A stretch of 64,000 bases of DNA from Microthrix sp041394405 (lineage in GTDB: Bacteria; Actinomycetota; Acidimicrobiia; Acidimicrobiales; Microtrichaceae), in NCBI GenBank assembly GCA_041394405.1, contig JAWKIF010000008.1, positions 124,001-188,000 on the forward strand, read 5' to 3'. The number at the start of each line of letters is the position of its first letter. The first letter of the stretch is position 1. The position numbers and the translations under genes are program-made. Shown piece after piece: positions 1-7,749 of this stretch. Under the pieces are notes generated by a model that did no database searches, was not told where the DNA came from, and saw nothing but the letters and a program-made list of their open reading frames with translations.

Positions 1-485
1 TCGAGGAACAGCACCCGCGGGTCGGCGATCAACGCGACCACGATGTCGAGCCGGCGGCGTTGCCCACCCGAGTAGGTCGATGCCGGCCGATCGGCGAACG
101 AGCCTAGGTCGAACCGCTCAATCAACTCAGCGATCCGTGCCCGACGCCGGCTCCGCGGGAGCTTGTAGAGCCGTCCGAACAACTCCAGGTTCTCCCGAGC
201 AGTGAGCTGCTCGTCAACGGCCGCCGCTTGGCCAGCCAAGCCGATCAGCTGGCGGACAGCTTCCGGCTCGGTTGAGACGTCGAAGCCGCACACGCGGGCC
301 GATCCGTTGTCGATCGAGAGCAGGGTGGTCACCATCCTCACCAGGGTGGTCTTGCCCGCGCCGTTCGGCCCGAGGAGAGCCAACACCTCTCCTTCGCCGA
401 CGTCGAACGAGACCCCGACGACCGCGTCGGCCCCTCCGAACCGCTTCGTCAACCCGTCGGCCGTGATCGCTGCGGGAGTGGACAT
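1..485 (-). CDS. ABC transporter ATP-binding protein, drug-exporter (DrrA) type, partial
   Basis: Nucleotide-binding subunit of an ABC-2 exporter, cut by the window's left edge. The visible N-terminal ~160 residues carry Walker A GPNGAGKTT, the signature YSGGQRRR and the first residues of Walker B (VLFLD). The N-terminus (MSTPAAITADGLTKRFG) is typical of daunorubicin-resistance DrrA-like ATPases, which energise export of hydrophobic drugs or lipids with a separate permease; the permease would lie outside the window. I chose the ATG at 485 because a CATACT box lies 7 nt upstream on the minus strand with no Shine-Dalgarno, suggesting a leaderless start; an in-frame ATG at 518 is the alternative. 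An inverted repeat covers this promoter, so local repression is plausible. Family is secure; the substrate is unknown. Confidence 0.9.
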   Translation of the reverse strand, partial: MSTPAAITADGLTKRFGGADAVVGVSFDVGEGEVLALLGPNGAGKTTLVRMVTTLLSIDNGSARVCGFDVSTEPEAVRQLIGLAGQAAAVDEQLTARENLELFGRLYKLPRSRRRARIAELIERFDLGSFADRPASTYSGGQRRRLDIVVALIADPRVLFL

Positions 486-487
486 AA

Positions 488-505
488 TGTCCAGTATGCC
501 AGACA
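488..505. promoter_or_regulatory. Possible repressor operator (TGTC-N10-GACA) over the ABC gene promoter
   Basis: TGTCCAG-TATG-CCAGACA is an imperfect inverted repeat whose outer TGTC/GACA arms are exact. It overlaps the presumed -10 (CATACT, 493-498 on the minus strand) just before the ABC start. Drug exporters of this kind are commonly controlled by a TetR- or PadR-type repressor; no such gene is in the visible part. The assignment is inference from position and symmetry. Confidence 0.35.
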
Positions 506-756
506 GAGTGGTAGTCATGTCGAACCCGTCGATGTCGAGCGCGTTGCGCGCCGGCTGCGCCAGCTCCTGTGAGCCGACCAACCAGGACGCCGGCGGCGCC
601 CAGGGAACTCCCGGGTTCGTGCAACAAGGGGTCTCCGGGGCGCACGAGTCCCTTCTGTCGTGTGGTCTACTGGGTGAGCAACCTCGTCGTCGCTGCTCAC
701 TTGACCCGCGTTGCGGGTACATCCGGGTGGGCGCATCGCTCCGAGAGACTTGGCCC

Positions 757-1587
757 ATGGCACCCACCATCACCAGCGACGACGAGCTGCGGGACGTGCT
801 CAAGGCGCCGTTGGGCGCAGTCACCGCCAAGATCCGGTCGGGGTCGTTGCGGAACTTGGCGAGTCGGTTCCTCTCCCACGTTCGGCTGGGGGCCGTCGCG
901 ACGCTGACTCCAGACGGCTCGCCGCATGTCTTCGTTGTTGGCGGAGAGGGGGGGGGTTCGTGACCCAGGATCCAGCCGATGGCCGTCTCGTTGTTCCGCT
1001 TCCTCCCCGCTCTCGACCCGACAGCGCCTCAAGCGAACCATGTCCGGGGTTTGCCGGCATGCTGCTGATGGTGCCGGGGGTGAAGCACACCCTCCGGGTC
1101 AACGGGGCGGCAGCGAGGCCGAGGTGTCCCCCGCGGCGACCCGCCGGGATTCGTGCACGTCGTCGACAAGACGCACCTGTTCATTCCCGAGCGGCCGGTC
1201 AATCGGATCGCCGATTCGCTTCGCAACATCATCGCCAACCCGGCCGCTGCGGTGCTGTTCCTGGTCCCGGGCGACCCCAGGGTGGTCGAGATCGTCGGGG
1301 GTGCCGAAGTCACCGATGACCCCGAACTCCGGTCCGCCTGCGAGATCAACGGGACAGTCCCCAAGCTGGGTGTCCTCATCACCGTCCGGGTGGCGACGCT
1401 TGGTGACGCGCCCGCCCTGGCTGCGAGCGAGGCCTGGAACCCGGCATCTCACGCGTCGGAATCGGATCTGCCAACGATTGGAGCCCTCGTCGCTGACCCG
1501 GACCACGAGCGGTCGATGGCGCGGCGGGCGATGAGCAGAATGGTTGACCGGGCCGTTCAACTCGACTACGGGCGCAACCTGTATTGA
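757..1587 (+). pseudogene. Frameshifted pyridoxamine 5'-phosphate oxidase (PPOX)-family gene
   Basis: Remnant of an FMN-binding PPOX-family gene, readable only by changing frame. From ATG 757 the first frame gives a normal PPOX N-terminus (HVRLGAVATLTPDGSPHVF) and fails at a run of nine Gs (948-956). A second frame gives GFVTQDP and MLLMVPGVKHTLRVNG. After a further shift near 1130 (apparently one missing C in what should read SPRGDPPGF) a third frame runs to 1587 with FIPERPVNRIADSLRN, NPAAAVLFLVPG and AEVTDDPELRS. PPOX signatures occur twice, so this may be a fusion or a collapse of two tandem genes as well as a decayed copy. Homopolymer indels could be sequencing errors, but several independent lesions make real decay more likely. 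Confidence 0.72.
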
Positions 1588-1624
1588 GTCGTGCCCACCA
1601 GGACGCGGCCCCGACCACACGAAC

Positions 1625-1957
1625 ATGAGCTACGACCCGAGACTCGCCGATCGAATACGCAAGCACCTTGCCGACACCCCGGGTGTCACCGAACGAAAGA
1701 TGTTCGGTGGTCTCGCCTTCCTGCTCAACGGCAACATGGCCGTGGCCGCAAACCGAAGCGGGGGCCTGATGGTTCGAGTCGACCAGGCCGAGGTCAAGAA
1801 TCTGCTGGCTTCCACGCCCGCCCGGCTCGTTGAGATGCGTGGAAGGCAGATGCAAGGTTGGCTCCACCTCGATGCCGAACACGTGGCCGACGAGCCTGGG
1901 CTCGCCGAGTGGGTCGAGATCGGCAGCACCTACGCAGCAACCCTTCCGGCCAAGTAG
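1625..1957 (+). CDS. TfoX N-terminal domain protein
   Basis: Intact 110-residue protein made of a single TfoX-N domain: SYDPRLADRIRKHL, then the family hallmark TERKMFGGLAFLLNGNM and a C-terminal helix ending EWVEIGSTYAATLPAK. The domain is named after the competence regulator TfoX, but free-standing actinobacterial versions have no established function and there is no link to competence here. The ATG at 1625 is chosen because homology begins immediately after it. It stands alone between a broken PPOX gene and a truncated kinase, so the context gives no functional clue. Confidence 0.85.
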   Translation: MSYDPRLADRIRKHLADTPGVTERKMFGGLAFLLNGNMAVAANRSGGLMVRVDQAEVKNLLASTPARLVEMRGRQMQGWLHLDAEHVADEPGLAEWVEIGSTYAATLPAK

Positions 1958-1974
1958 CCGAGCACGCTTGGACC

Positions 1975-2160
1975 GTGGATCTCCCCCAGCTCGTTGCTGC
2001 GATACTGGCGGAGCCCGGACCGATCGGCCTCGCGGCCATCGGCGGCTCCGGTGGCGCAGGTAGGTCCACCTTGGCCCTGCAGCTGTTCGAAGCGGCCGGC
2101 GGGGCGCCGGTCGTTCACAGCGACCACGTTGCGGCTGCCGACAACCCAGCCAAGTTTGGT
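1975..2160 (+). pseudogene. Truncated P-loop kinase (uridine kinase-like) fragment
   Basis: Starting at GTG 1975, about 60 codons match the N-terminus of uridine-kinase-like P-loop proteins: VDLPQLVAAILAEPGP, a Walker A-like GGSGGAGRST and a following APVVHSDHV strand. The Walker A lysine is replaced by arginine, and similarity ends near codon 62, after which the frame runs into the next gene. The rest of the kinase, including the LID region, is absent. I read it as a decayed 5' fragment; a functional short protein is unlikely. Confidence 0.6.
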
Positions 2161-2215
2161 GGCCCCGACTCCTGCACGATCCTGCGTCAATTCCGGCGCA
2201 AGTCATACTGCCCAC

Positions 2216-2986
2216 ATGACGATTCGACGAGAGCGAGCACGGAACCTCTACCTCCGAGGCATTCGTGACGGCGACATCGGCGTCATTTCGGAGTACACCG
2301 GCGACACCTACATCCAACACAGCGGCGGCGTTCCGGACGGCGTCGAGGGCTTCACTCAGTTCTTTGAGGGGTTTCTGAAGCGAAACCCGGACCGCGAGAT
2401 CGATCTCGTGCGCTCATTTGAGGACGACAACGGCGTATTCGTCCATGCTCACCAGCGTCTCAACGGTGGTGACGTCCAGTGGGTCACCATGGACTGGTTC
2501 CGCTTCGACGAGCACGACAGGATCGTCGAGCACTGGGATGTCATCTCCCCCTATGTGTCGGAGAACCCGAGCGGCCGCTCCACGGTGGACGGCCCGACCG
2601 AGGTCCGCGAGAGCGGTCAGGGCGGCGCCAATGTGGAGCTGGTCCGAAATGCCCTCAACGGTCTCTTCATGGCTGGAGGCGACCGCCAGGCCGGCTTGGC
2701 GGCAATCGCCGAAGACCTCATCGAACACCATCCCCAGGTCGGAGATGGTCGTGCGGTGCTTGCCGCGCTGCTCGCCCAGGATCCCGTGCCGATGGTCTAC
2801 GAGCAGATCCATCGGGTGTGCGCACAGGGGAACTTCGTCGCCGTACTGAGCGAAGCGACGGTCAACGGCAGCCCGTACGCGCTGGGCGACCTCTTCCGGG
2901 TGGAGAACGGGGTGATCGTCGAGCACTGGAACGCAGCGGAACTCATCGCCCCAGAAGCCGAGTGGGTGAACAGCGGCAAGTTCTAG
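2216..2986 (+). CDS. Tandem SnoaL/NTF2-like fold protein
   Basis: 256-residue protein with two consecutive SnoaL/NTF2-like halves. The first (about 1-120) contains YIQHSGGVPDGVEGFTQFF and ends DEHDRIVEHWDVI; the second (about 140-250) contains IEHHPQVGDGRAVLAALL and ends VENGVIVEHWNAAE. The repeated H-P/S-x-G and IVEHWD-type motifs mark the predicted-ester-cyclase/SnoaL-like group, small alpha+beta barrels used by isomerases, cyclases and many proteins of unknown role. The enzyme activity cannot be told. Start chosen at ATG 2216 where the fold begins; in-frame upstream sequence overlaps the kinase remnant and is not meaningful. Confidence 0.82.
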   Translation: MTIRRERARNLYLRGIRDGDIGVISEYTGDTYIQHSGGVPDGVEGFTQFFEGFLKRNPDREIDLVRSFEDDNGVFVHAHQRLNGGDVQWVTMDWFRFDEHDRIVEHWDVISPYVSENPSGRSTVDGPTEVRESGQGGANVELVRNALNGLFMAGGDRQAGLAAIAEDLIEHHPQVGDGRAVLAALLAQDPVPMVYEQIHRVCAQGNFVAVLSEATVNGSPYALGDLFRVENGVIVEHWNAAELIAPEAEWVNSGKF

Positions 2987-3101
2987 CTGCGGTCCAGTTT
3001 GCAGCGCGAGCCACCAGCCGCCGTTCGGGGGATTGGGCGTTCATTGCGCGAGCGACCGTGTTCTTACCGGTGCCCGGGAAGCCCAGAAGGTGGAAGATCA
3101 C
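2943..3101 (-). pseudogene. Truncated P-loop kinase N-terminus
   Basis: On the minus strand a GTG at 3101 opens a short frame reading VIFHLLGFPGTGKNTVARAM, the beta1-P-loop-alpha1 start of a small nucleoside/shikimate-kinase-like ATPase (Walker A GFPGTGK). Recognisable similarity lasts only about 25-30 residues, then the reading frame runs into the 3' end of the neighbouring SnoaL gene and stops. A full kinase would need about 150 more residues, so this is a remnant. Confidence 0.5.
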
Positions 3102-3122
3102 GCCTTCAGGATGCCATGGCCA

Positions 3123-3151
3123 TTGCATTCCTCTAGGGGAATATATATGGT
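3123..3151 (+). promoter_or_regulatory. Promoter of the arsR-type gene
   Basis: TTGCAT (3123-3128), a 17-nt spacer and TATGGT (3146-3151) form a plausible sigma70-type promoter. The -10 ends 6 nt before the GTG start at 3158 and no Shine-Dalgarno is present, so the mRNA is probably leaderless. The locally AT-rich stretch ATATATATGGTAT stands out from its surroundings and may also hold the ArsR operator. Confidence 0.5.
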
Positions 3152-3157
3152 ATCGGC

Positions 3158-3523
3158 GTGATCGACACTGACCTCGTCCTCGACGTCATGGGCGAACCGA
3201 ACCGACGTCGTTTGCTCGAACTGCTGCACCAGCGACATGAGTCAACCGTGTCGGAGCTCGTCGATGGCTCGGGCCTCAGGCAACCGCAGGTGTCCAAGCA
3301 CCTCAAGGTCCTCGCACGCGCCGCGCTCGTCTCGGTCCGGGCCGATGGCCGACACCGTCGTTACCGCCTCGACGGCCGAGGCCTGCAAGCGGCCCATGAC
3401 TGGTTCGCCTCGTTCGAAGACGTCTGGCATGCCCGCTTCGACCAGCTGGACGAACTCGTCTCGACCGATCCCAACCCCAATCCCAATCCCAATCCCAATC
3501 TGCCCAAGGAGCATCTCCCATGA
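3158..3523 (+). CDS. ArsR-family winged-helix transcriptional regulator
   Basis: 121-residue ArsR/SmtB-type repressor. The winged helix spans roughly 5-95: LDVMGEPNRRRLLELL, recognition region SGLRQPQVSKHLKVL and wing VRADGRHRRYRLDGRGL. No cysteine metal site (ELCVCDL type) is present, so it belongs to the non-metal group that normally controls an adjacent SRPBCC gene. It overlaps the SRPBCC start by 4 nt (ATGA), so the two are co-transcribed and probably autoregulated. The C-terminus carries a PN dipeptide run encoded by a six-base tandem repeat (about 3472-3498). The GTG start at 3158 fits a leaderless promoter. Confidence 0.9.
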   Translation: MIDTDLVLDVMGEPNRRRLLELLHQRHESTVSELVDGSGLRQPQVSKHLKVLARAALVSVRADGRHRRYRLDGRGLQAAHDWFASFEDVWHARFDQLDELVSTDPNPNPNPNPNLPKEHLP

Positions 3524-4056
3524 CCGACACCACCCTCCCATCGGACCTGTCGACCCTCGACGCCCGGAAAGGGTCGACGAAGATCGACCTGAGCGACGAC
3601 GGTTCGTCATACCGGTGCGTCCGCGTCTTCGGGGCGCCGCCGGATCGTGTCTTTCGGGCGTTCACCGACCCCGCCGACCTGCGCATCTGGTTCCCCTCAG
3701 GTGCGCCCCCCGGGTCGGAGATGACCGTGTGCGAATCCGATCCGGTCGAGGGTGGCCGCTACTTCTACGCCATGGTGATCCCCGAGCACGGTCGAATCGC
3801 ATGGCACGGCACCTACACCAGCGTCGATCGACCCGATCGCCTCGGTGCGGACGAGTGGTTCGTGATGGGCGAAGCAGATCCGACGGGCCCTCCGACCGAC
3901 CAGACCCTGACTTTCGAACCCACCGGCGACCGGTTCACGCTCATGACGATGCAGGTCAACATGCCCGAGCCCGAGGACCCCGAGACGTTCATGGAGCAAT
4001 CCGCCGCGGGCCTCTCCAGCTCGCTGGCGGCCATGGACGAACTGATTTCGACCTGA
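3520..4056 (+). CDS. SRPBCC (AHSA1-like) domain protein
   Basis: 178-residue START/Bet v1-fold protein of the activator-of-Hsp90-ATPase-like group. The core runs from YRCVRVFGAPPDRVFRAFTD through LRIWFPSG to the C-terminal helix GLSSSLAAMDELIS; ADEWFVMGEADPTGPPTDQT is an insertion between strands. These proteins bind hydrophobic ligands in a helix-capped cavity and are typically encoded with an ArsR repressor, as here (4-nt overlap). The ligand is unknown. The N-terminal ~25 residues lie outside the domain. Confidence 0.85.
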   Translation: MTDTTLPSDLSTLDARKGSTKIDLSDDGSSYRCVRVFGAPPDRVFRAFTDPADLRIWFPSGAPPGSEMTVCESDPVEGGRYFYAMVIPEHGRIAWHGTYTSVDRPDRLGADEWFVMGEADPTGPPTDQTLTFEPTGDRFTLMTMQVNMPEPEDPETFMEQSAAGLSSSLAAMDELIST

Positions 4057-4108
4057 CGATTGGCCGTGGCGGCGACGGGCCCCGCCCGCCCATCCCTAAG
4101 CTGCGGCG

Positions 4109-5233
4109 GTGACCGACCAGCCAGGACCGATCGAGCCGACCAGTGCCGTGTCGGGACGCGGCGCCCTCGTGGTGTTGCTGGCGGTGGTGGGCCTGGCCGC
4201 CGGCGGTTGCGCGAGCACCGAGAACGCCTCGGGATCCCGCGAGGCCGGCACGAGTTTGGCGGGGCCCGCCGCTGCGGCGTCGGGACTGTGGGAGAGCGAG
4301 GTCGCGCCGGTGCCGTCACCGGGTTGCGGGTCGGCTGCCACGCCATCCGACGCCGGTGTCACCGACGAGACCCTGGCCCACAACGGCGTCGACCGCGACT
4401 TCACGGTCTTCGTTCCCGAGCGGGACGGCGGTTCGCCGATGCCGCTGCTCCTCGACCTTCACGGTCTTGGGAGCAACAAGGAGCAGCAGCGCGGGCTGTC
4501 GGGCTACGAGGAGCTGGCCCGGCGGGACGGGGTTGCGGTGGCCTGGCCGCAGGGGTTGGGCGAGCGGCCGGGGTGGGACTTCGGGCCGAACGGTGCCAAC
4601 GATGACGTCGGCTTCATGGTCGAGCTGGTGGCGGCAATTGGCGAATCGGCGTGCATCGACGAGGCTCGGGTGTACGCGAGCGGCATGTCCAACGGTGGTC
4701 TGCTGTCGTCGGCGCTGGCTTGCCTGCATCCTGAGACGTTCGCCGCCGTGGCACCCGTTGCGGGCTACCAGGTGACGGCGGATTGCGGCAGCCCAAGCTC
4801 TGTGATCCTCTTCTACGGCACCGACGATGCGGTCCTTCCGTGGGCCGGCGGCGTGGGGGAGGGTTTGGGCGCTGTCGTGAAGGGGGAGATCCCCGACCTG
4901 CCTCCGCCGGAGCCGCCCGACATGTCGGCAGATCCCGGGTTTCTGGCGCCGGTGCCGGTGAACGTCAACGAGTGGGCCACGCTGGCCGGATGCGACCCGG
5001 AGCGCACCGAAGATGCGGTGTCCACGGAGGTGGCTCACTGGGTGTACGACGACTGCGACGACGGTGCCGTGGAGGCCTACGTGGTCGATGGTGGCGGTCA
5101 TTCCTGGCCGGGTTCAGAAGCGTTGGCCGACCTGTCGGATCCCGTCATCTCGGCGGTGGTCGGGACGACGACCTTCGACATCTCCGCCACCGATCTGGCG
5201 TGGGCGTTCTTCGCTGCTCACCCTCGGCGCTAG
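4109..5233 (+). CDS. Secreted lipoprotein esterase, PHB depolymerase/LpqC family
   Basis: 374-residue alpha/beta hydrolase with an N-terminal membrane segment ending in a lipobox (LAAGGC), so probably anchored outside the membrane. The domain begins near residue 90 with FTVFVPERDGGSPMPLLLDL and the HGLG oxyanion motif; the nucleophile is Ser194 in SGMSNGG and the catalytic His is His331 in GGGHSWPG. Family members cleave polyhydroxybutyrate or feruloyl/acetyl esters; LpqC is the mycobacterial relative. The exact substrate cannot be assigned. The GTG start at 4109 is supported by TAAGCT (4097-4102) six nt upstream, a leaderless pattern. Confidence 0.87.
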   Translation: MTDQPGPIEPTSAVSGRGALVVLLAVVGLAAGGCASTENASGSREAGTSLAGPAAAASGLWESEVAPVPSPGCGSAATPSDAGVTDETLAHNGVDRDFTVFVPERDGGSPMPLLLDLHGLGSNKEQQRGLSGYEELARRDGVAVAWPQGLGERPGWDFGPNGANDDVGFMVELVAAIGESACIDEARVYASGMSNGGLLSSALACLHPETFAAVAPVAGYQVTADCGSPSSVILFYGTDDAVLPWAGGVGEGLGAVVKGEIPDLPPPEPPDMSADPGFLAPVPVNVNEWATLAGCDPERTEDAVSTEVAHWVYDDCDDGAVEAYVVDGGGHSWPGSEALADLSDPVISAVVGTTTFDISATDLAWAFFAAHPRR

Positions 5234-5328
5234 CCACTGCACCTGCGCCGCGATCCCGCATGGTGATCGACCCGCAACACGCCCAGACCTCTGAACAGAC
5301 ATCACCTCACCTCACGGCGGCGTGGTGC

Positions 5329-6723
5329 TCAGGGCGCGCTGTATGCGGGTGCGTGGGCGTTCATGATCGCGTCGGCGATGGGCCGCAGGTCGGTCGCGTA
5401 GCCGGGGTTGTCGTAGCCCGAGATCGGTATGCCGTAGATGGCCCGCAGCCACACCAATTCCGCCAGGTCCAGCAGAATCGAATCGCCGTGGCCGAAGCTG
5501 TCGCGGAAGATCCCATCGCCGCTGGGGCTGACGAGCGCGTCCACATCGGGCAGCTCGCCGGCTTCGTACCGTGCGTACAGCTCGGCGGCGGCCTGGCCGT
5601 AGGGGATGTCGTAGAACACGACGCCCGGGAACTCGACCCGCAGATCATCGATGATGCCGTGGCTGATCGTCTCGTGTGCTGCGTGCCAGTTCGAGGCGTA
5701 GGTGGCGGCGTCCATCGAACCCGGGTTGGTGCCCCAGGGGAAGGCAACGAAGAACCTCGTGTTGGGATTCTTGGCCAGCGCGTAGCCGACCCAGTTCTCG
5801 TAGCCGTCCACCGACGGATAGTCGGGGTGGTACGTCATCCCGAAGAGCTCGACGTCGCCACCGTCGAGAACCCCCTGAATCTCGGCCCGCTTGCCGGCGT
5901 TCTCCCACAGCGCCTGGGGAGATCCGCTCGCCCCGCCGGAGAAGACAACGGTCTGGCGGTGATCCTCCAGCCCGAGGTTCGCAGCGTGATCGTCCATCTG
6001 GTCCGCGATCGGCCGGAAGAAGCTGTGGCCGATGAACAGCGAGTTGTGCCCGGTACCCGGGCCGCGGACCTGGTGCGCACACCACGGGTTGGTCGGGTGC
6101 GTCGGGTCGACCGTGGTCTCGGGTTCGCCCTCGTAGCGGTAGAGGAACGTTGCGACCTGACCGCGGGTGACCGGCTCATCCGGCGAGAACTCCGTCTGGC
6201 TGGTTCCGGTGGTGATCCCGTTGGCGAACATCCACGAGACGGGGGCCTGCTGCCAGGCTGCGGACACATCACCGAACGGATGCGGTGGAGCTCCTCCGGG
6301 TTCGCCGGCCAGCCGGTAGAGCAGCGCCGCAAGCTGACCGCGGGTGACGCTGTCGTCGGGCGAGTAGGTGGTGGCCGTGGTTCCGGTCGTGATCCCCGTG
6401 GCGAACATCCAGGAAACCGGGCCCTGTTGCCAGCCCGCAACCACGTCGTCGAACGGGTGCGGCGTCGCACTGGGCTCGCCCTCCATCCGCCACAGAAACG
6501 CTGCAGCCTGGCCACGCGTGGTGGTGCCGCCGGGCGAGAAGCAGGTGGCCGACGTTCCGGTCGTGATGTCGCCGTCGACCATCCATTGGACCGCATCGGT
6601 GAAGTACCGGTCCGACGCAACGTCACCGAACCCGGCGACACCCGATGCAGGGGAGGTGGAGAAGGCCACCACCCCGGCCAGCGCGGTAGCGAGCACGAAG
6701 ATGTGAGTACGGCGAATCCTCAT
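5329..6723 (-). CDS. Secreted S-layer homology protein with SGNH-like C-terminal domain
   Basis: 464-residue exported protein: signal peptide (FVLATALAGVVAFSTSPASG), then three S-layer-homology repeats (about 30-215), each with the pattern F-x-DV ... W-M-x-x-G-I/D-T-G-T ... F-S-P-x-x-x-V/T-T-R-G-Q-x-A-x-x-L. The remaining ~250 residues open with HNSLFIGHSFFRPIADQM, resembling the nucleophile block of SGNH/GDSL hydrolases (Ser after IGH), and contain FGHGDSILLDLAELVWLRAIYG near the end. It is probably a cell-envelope-bound esterase-like protein, though activity is unproven. The ATG at 6723 is preceded by a strong Shine-Dalgarno, GGAGGAAC. It diverges from the ABC operon. Confidence 0.82.
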   Translation of the reverse strand: MRIRRTHIFVLATALAGVVAFSTSPASGVAGFGDVASDRYFTDAVQWMVDGDITTGTSATCFSPGGTTTRGQAAAFLWRMEGEPSATPHPFDDVVAGWQQGPVSWMFATGITTGTTATTYSPDDSVTRGQLAALLYRLAGEPGGAPPHPFGDVSAAWQQAPVSWMFANGITTGTSQTEFSPDEPVTRGQVATFLYRYEGEPETTVDPTHPTNPWCAHQVRGPGTGHNSLFIGHSFFRPIADQMDDHAANLGLEDHRQTVVFSGGASGSPQALWENAGKRAEIQGVLDGGDVELFGMTYHPDYPSVDGYENWVGYALAKNPNTRFFVAFPWGTNPGSMDAATYASNWHAAHETISHGIIDDLRVEFPGVVFYDIPYGQAAAELYARYEAGELPDVDALVSPSGDGIFRDSFGHGDSILLDLAELVWLRAIYGIPISGYDNPGYATDLRPIADAIMNAHAPAYSAP

Positions 6724-6852
6724 CGTTCCTCCGTTGCGTGAGCTACCACCTTGAGGCCGGGCCTGGCAACAGCGTGACGTAAGCTTGGGGATGCCGCGAA
6801 ACCCAGTGGTCCGATCGCTCCGCCGGCTCGCCGAGCCCGCGGAGGTCGGGAC

Positions 6853-7749
6853 ATGAGCGAACGGGTCGCGATCGAGATTCGCGGTCTGGTCAAGCAGTAC
6901 GGCGAGCACCGGGCCGTCGACGGGATCGACATCGAGGTTCGCACCGGTGAGATCTTCGCGCTGCTCGGCCCGAACGGCGCCGGAAAGACCACGACGCTCG
7001 AAGTGCTCGAGGGGTATCGCCAACGCGACGCGGGAACGATCTCGGTGCTTGGGGTCGATCCGGCCCATCCCACCCTCGAATGGCGCAACCGCATCGGGCT
7101 CGTCCTCCAGGAGTCTCAGATGCCCGCCGAACTCACGGCACGTGAGCTTGTCACCCGCTACGCCGGCTACTACCAACGGCCACGCGACGTCGCGGCGACC
7201 ATCGAGTTGGTCGGCCTGAGCGACAAGGCCGACGCCAGGTCGGGGTCGCTCTCGGGTGGCCAACGGCGCCGCCTCGACGTGGCGCTTGCGTTGATCGGCG
7301 ACCCGGACCTGGTCTTTCTCGACGAGCCGACGACCGGGTTCGATCCCGCAGCCCGGCGAGCGTCGTGGTCGATGATCGCCGCACTCCGAGATCTCGGCAA
7401 AACCATCGTGCTGACCACCCACTACATGGAAGAAGCCGAAGCGCTCGCCGACCGTCTCGCAATCATCGTCGCCGGACGCGTCGTGGCCGCCGGGACCCCC
7501 GAGACGATCGGAGGCCGTGACCGCGCGCCCGCCACCATCACGTTCTCCTCGCCGGTTGCGCCATCGCTCGACGGAACGACGGTGAATCGGGAGGGCGACC
7601 AGGTGTCCGTCGAGACCACCGACGTCACCACGGTGCTCAGCGAACTGATCGCGTGGTCCGACGCCGGAGGCGGCACCCTGGCAGCGCTCGAGGTGCGCCG
7701 GCCGACACTCGAAGACATCTACCTCTCACTTGCGGAGACGCCCACATGA
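6853..7749 (+). CDS. ABC-2 exporter ATP-binding subunit
   Basis: 298-residue ATPase with all motifs: Walker A GPNGAGKTTT (about residue 37), Q-loop LVLQESQ, signature SLSGGQRRRLD, Walker B DLVFLDEPTTGFD and switch His in TTHYMEE. The C-terminal ~70 residues form the small accessory domain common in drug/lipid exporters of the CcmA/DrrA class. It overlaps the permease gene by 4 nt (ATGA), so the two make one transporter. The ATG is preceded by GGAGG. Substrate unknown. Confidence 0.95.
   Translation: MSERVAIEIRGLVKQYGEHRAVDGIDIEVRTGEIFALLGPNGAGKTTTLEVLEGYRQRDAGTISVLGVDPAHPTLEWRNRIGLVLQESQMPAELTARELVTRYAGYYQRPRDVAATIELVGLSDKADARSGSLSGGQRRRLDVALALIGDPDLVFLDEPTTGFDPAARRASWSMIAALRDLGKTIVLTTHYMEEAEALADRLAIIVAGRVVAAGTPETIGGRDRAPATITFSSPVAPSLDGTTVNREGDQVSVETTDVTTVLSELIAWSDAGGGTLAALEVRRPTLEDIYLSLAETPT

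Noticed and set aside
202..963. A 253-codon plus-strand frame over the ABC gene
   Set aside because: It runs antisense to clear ABC ATPase motifs; only its end (757-963) coincides with the PPOX remnant.
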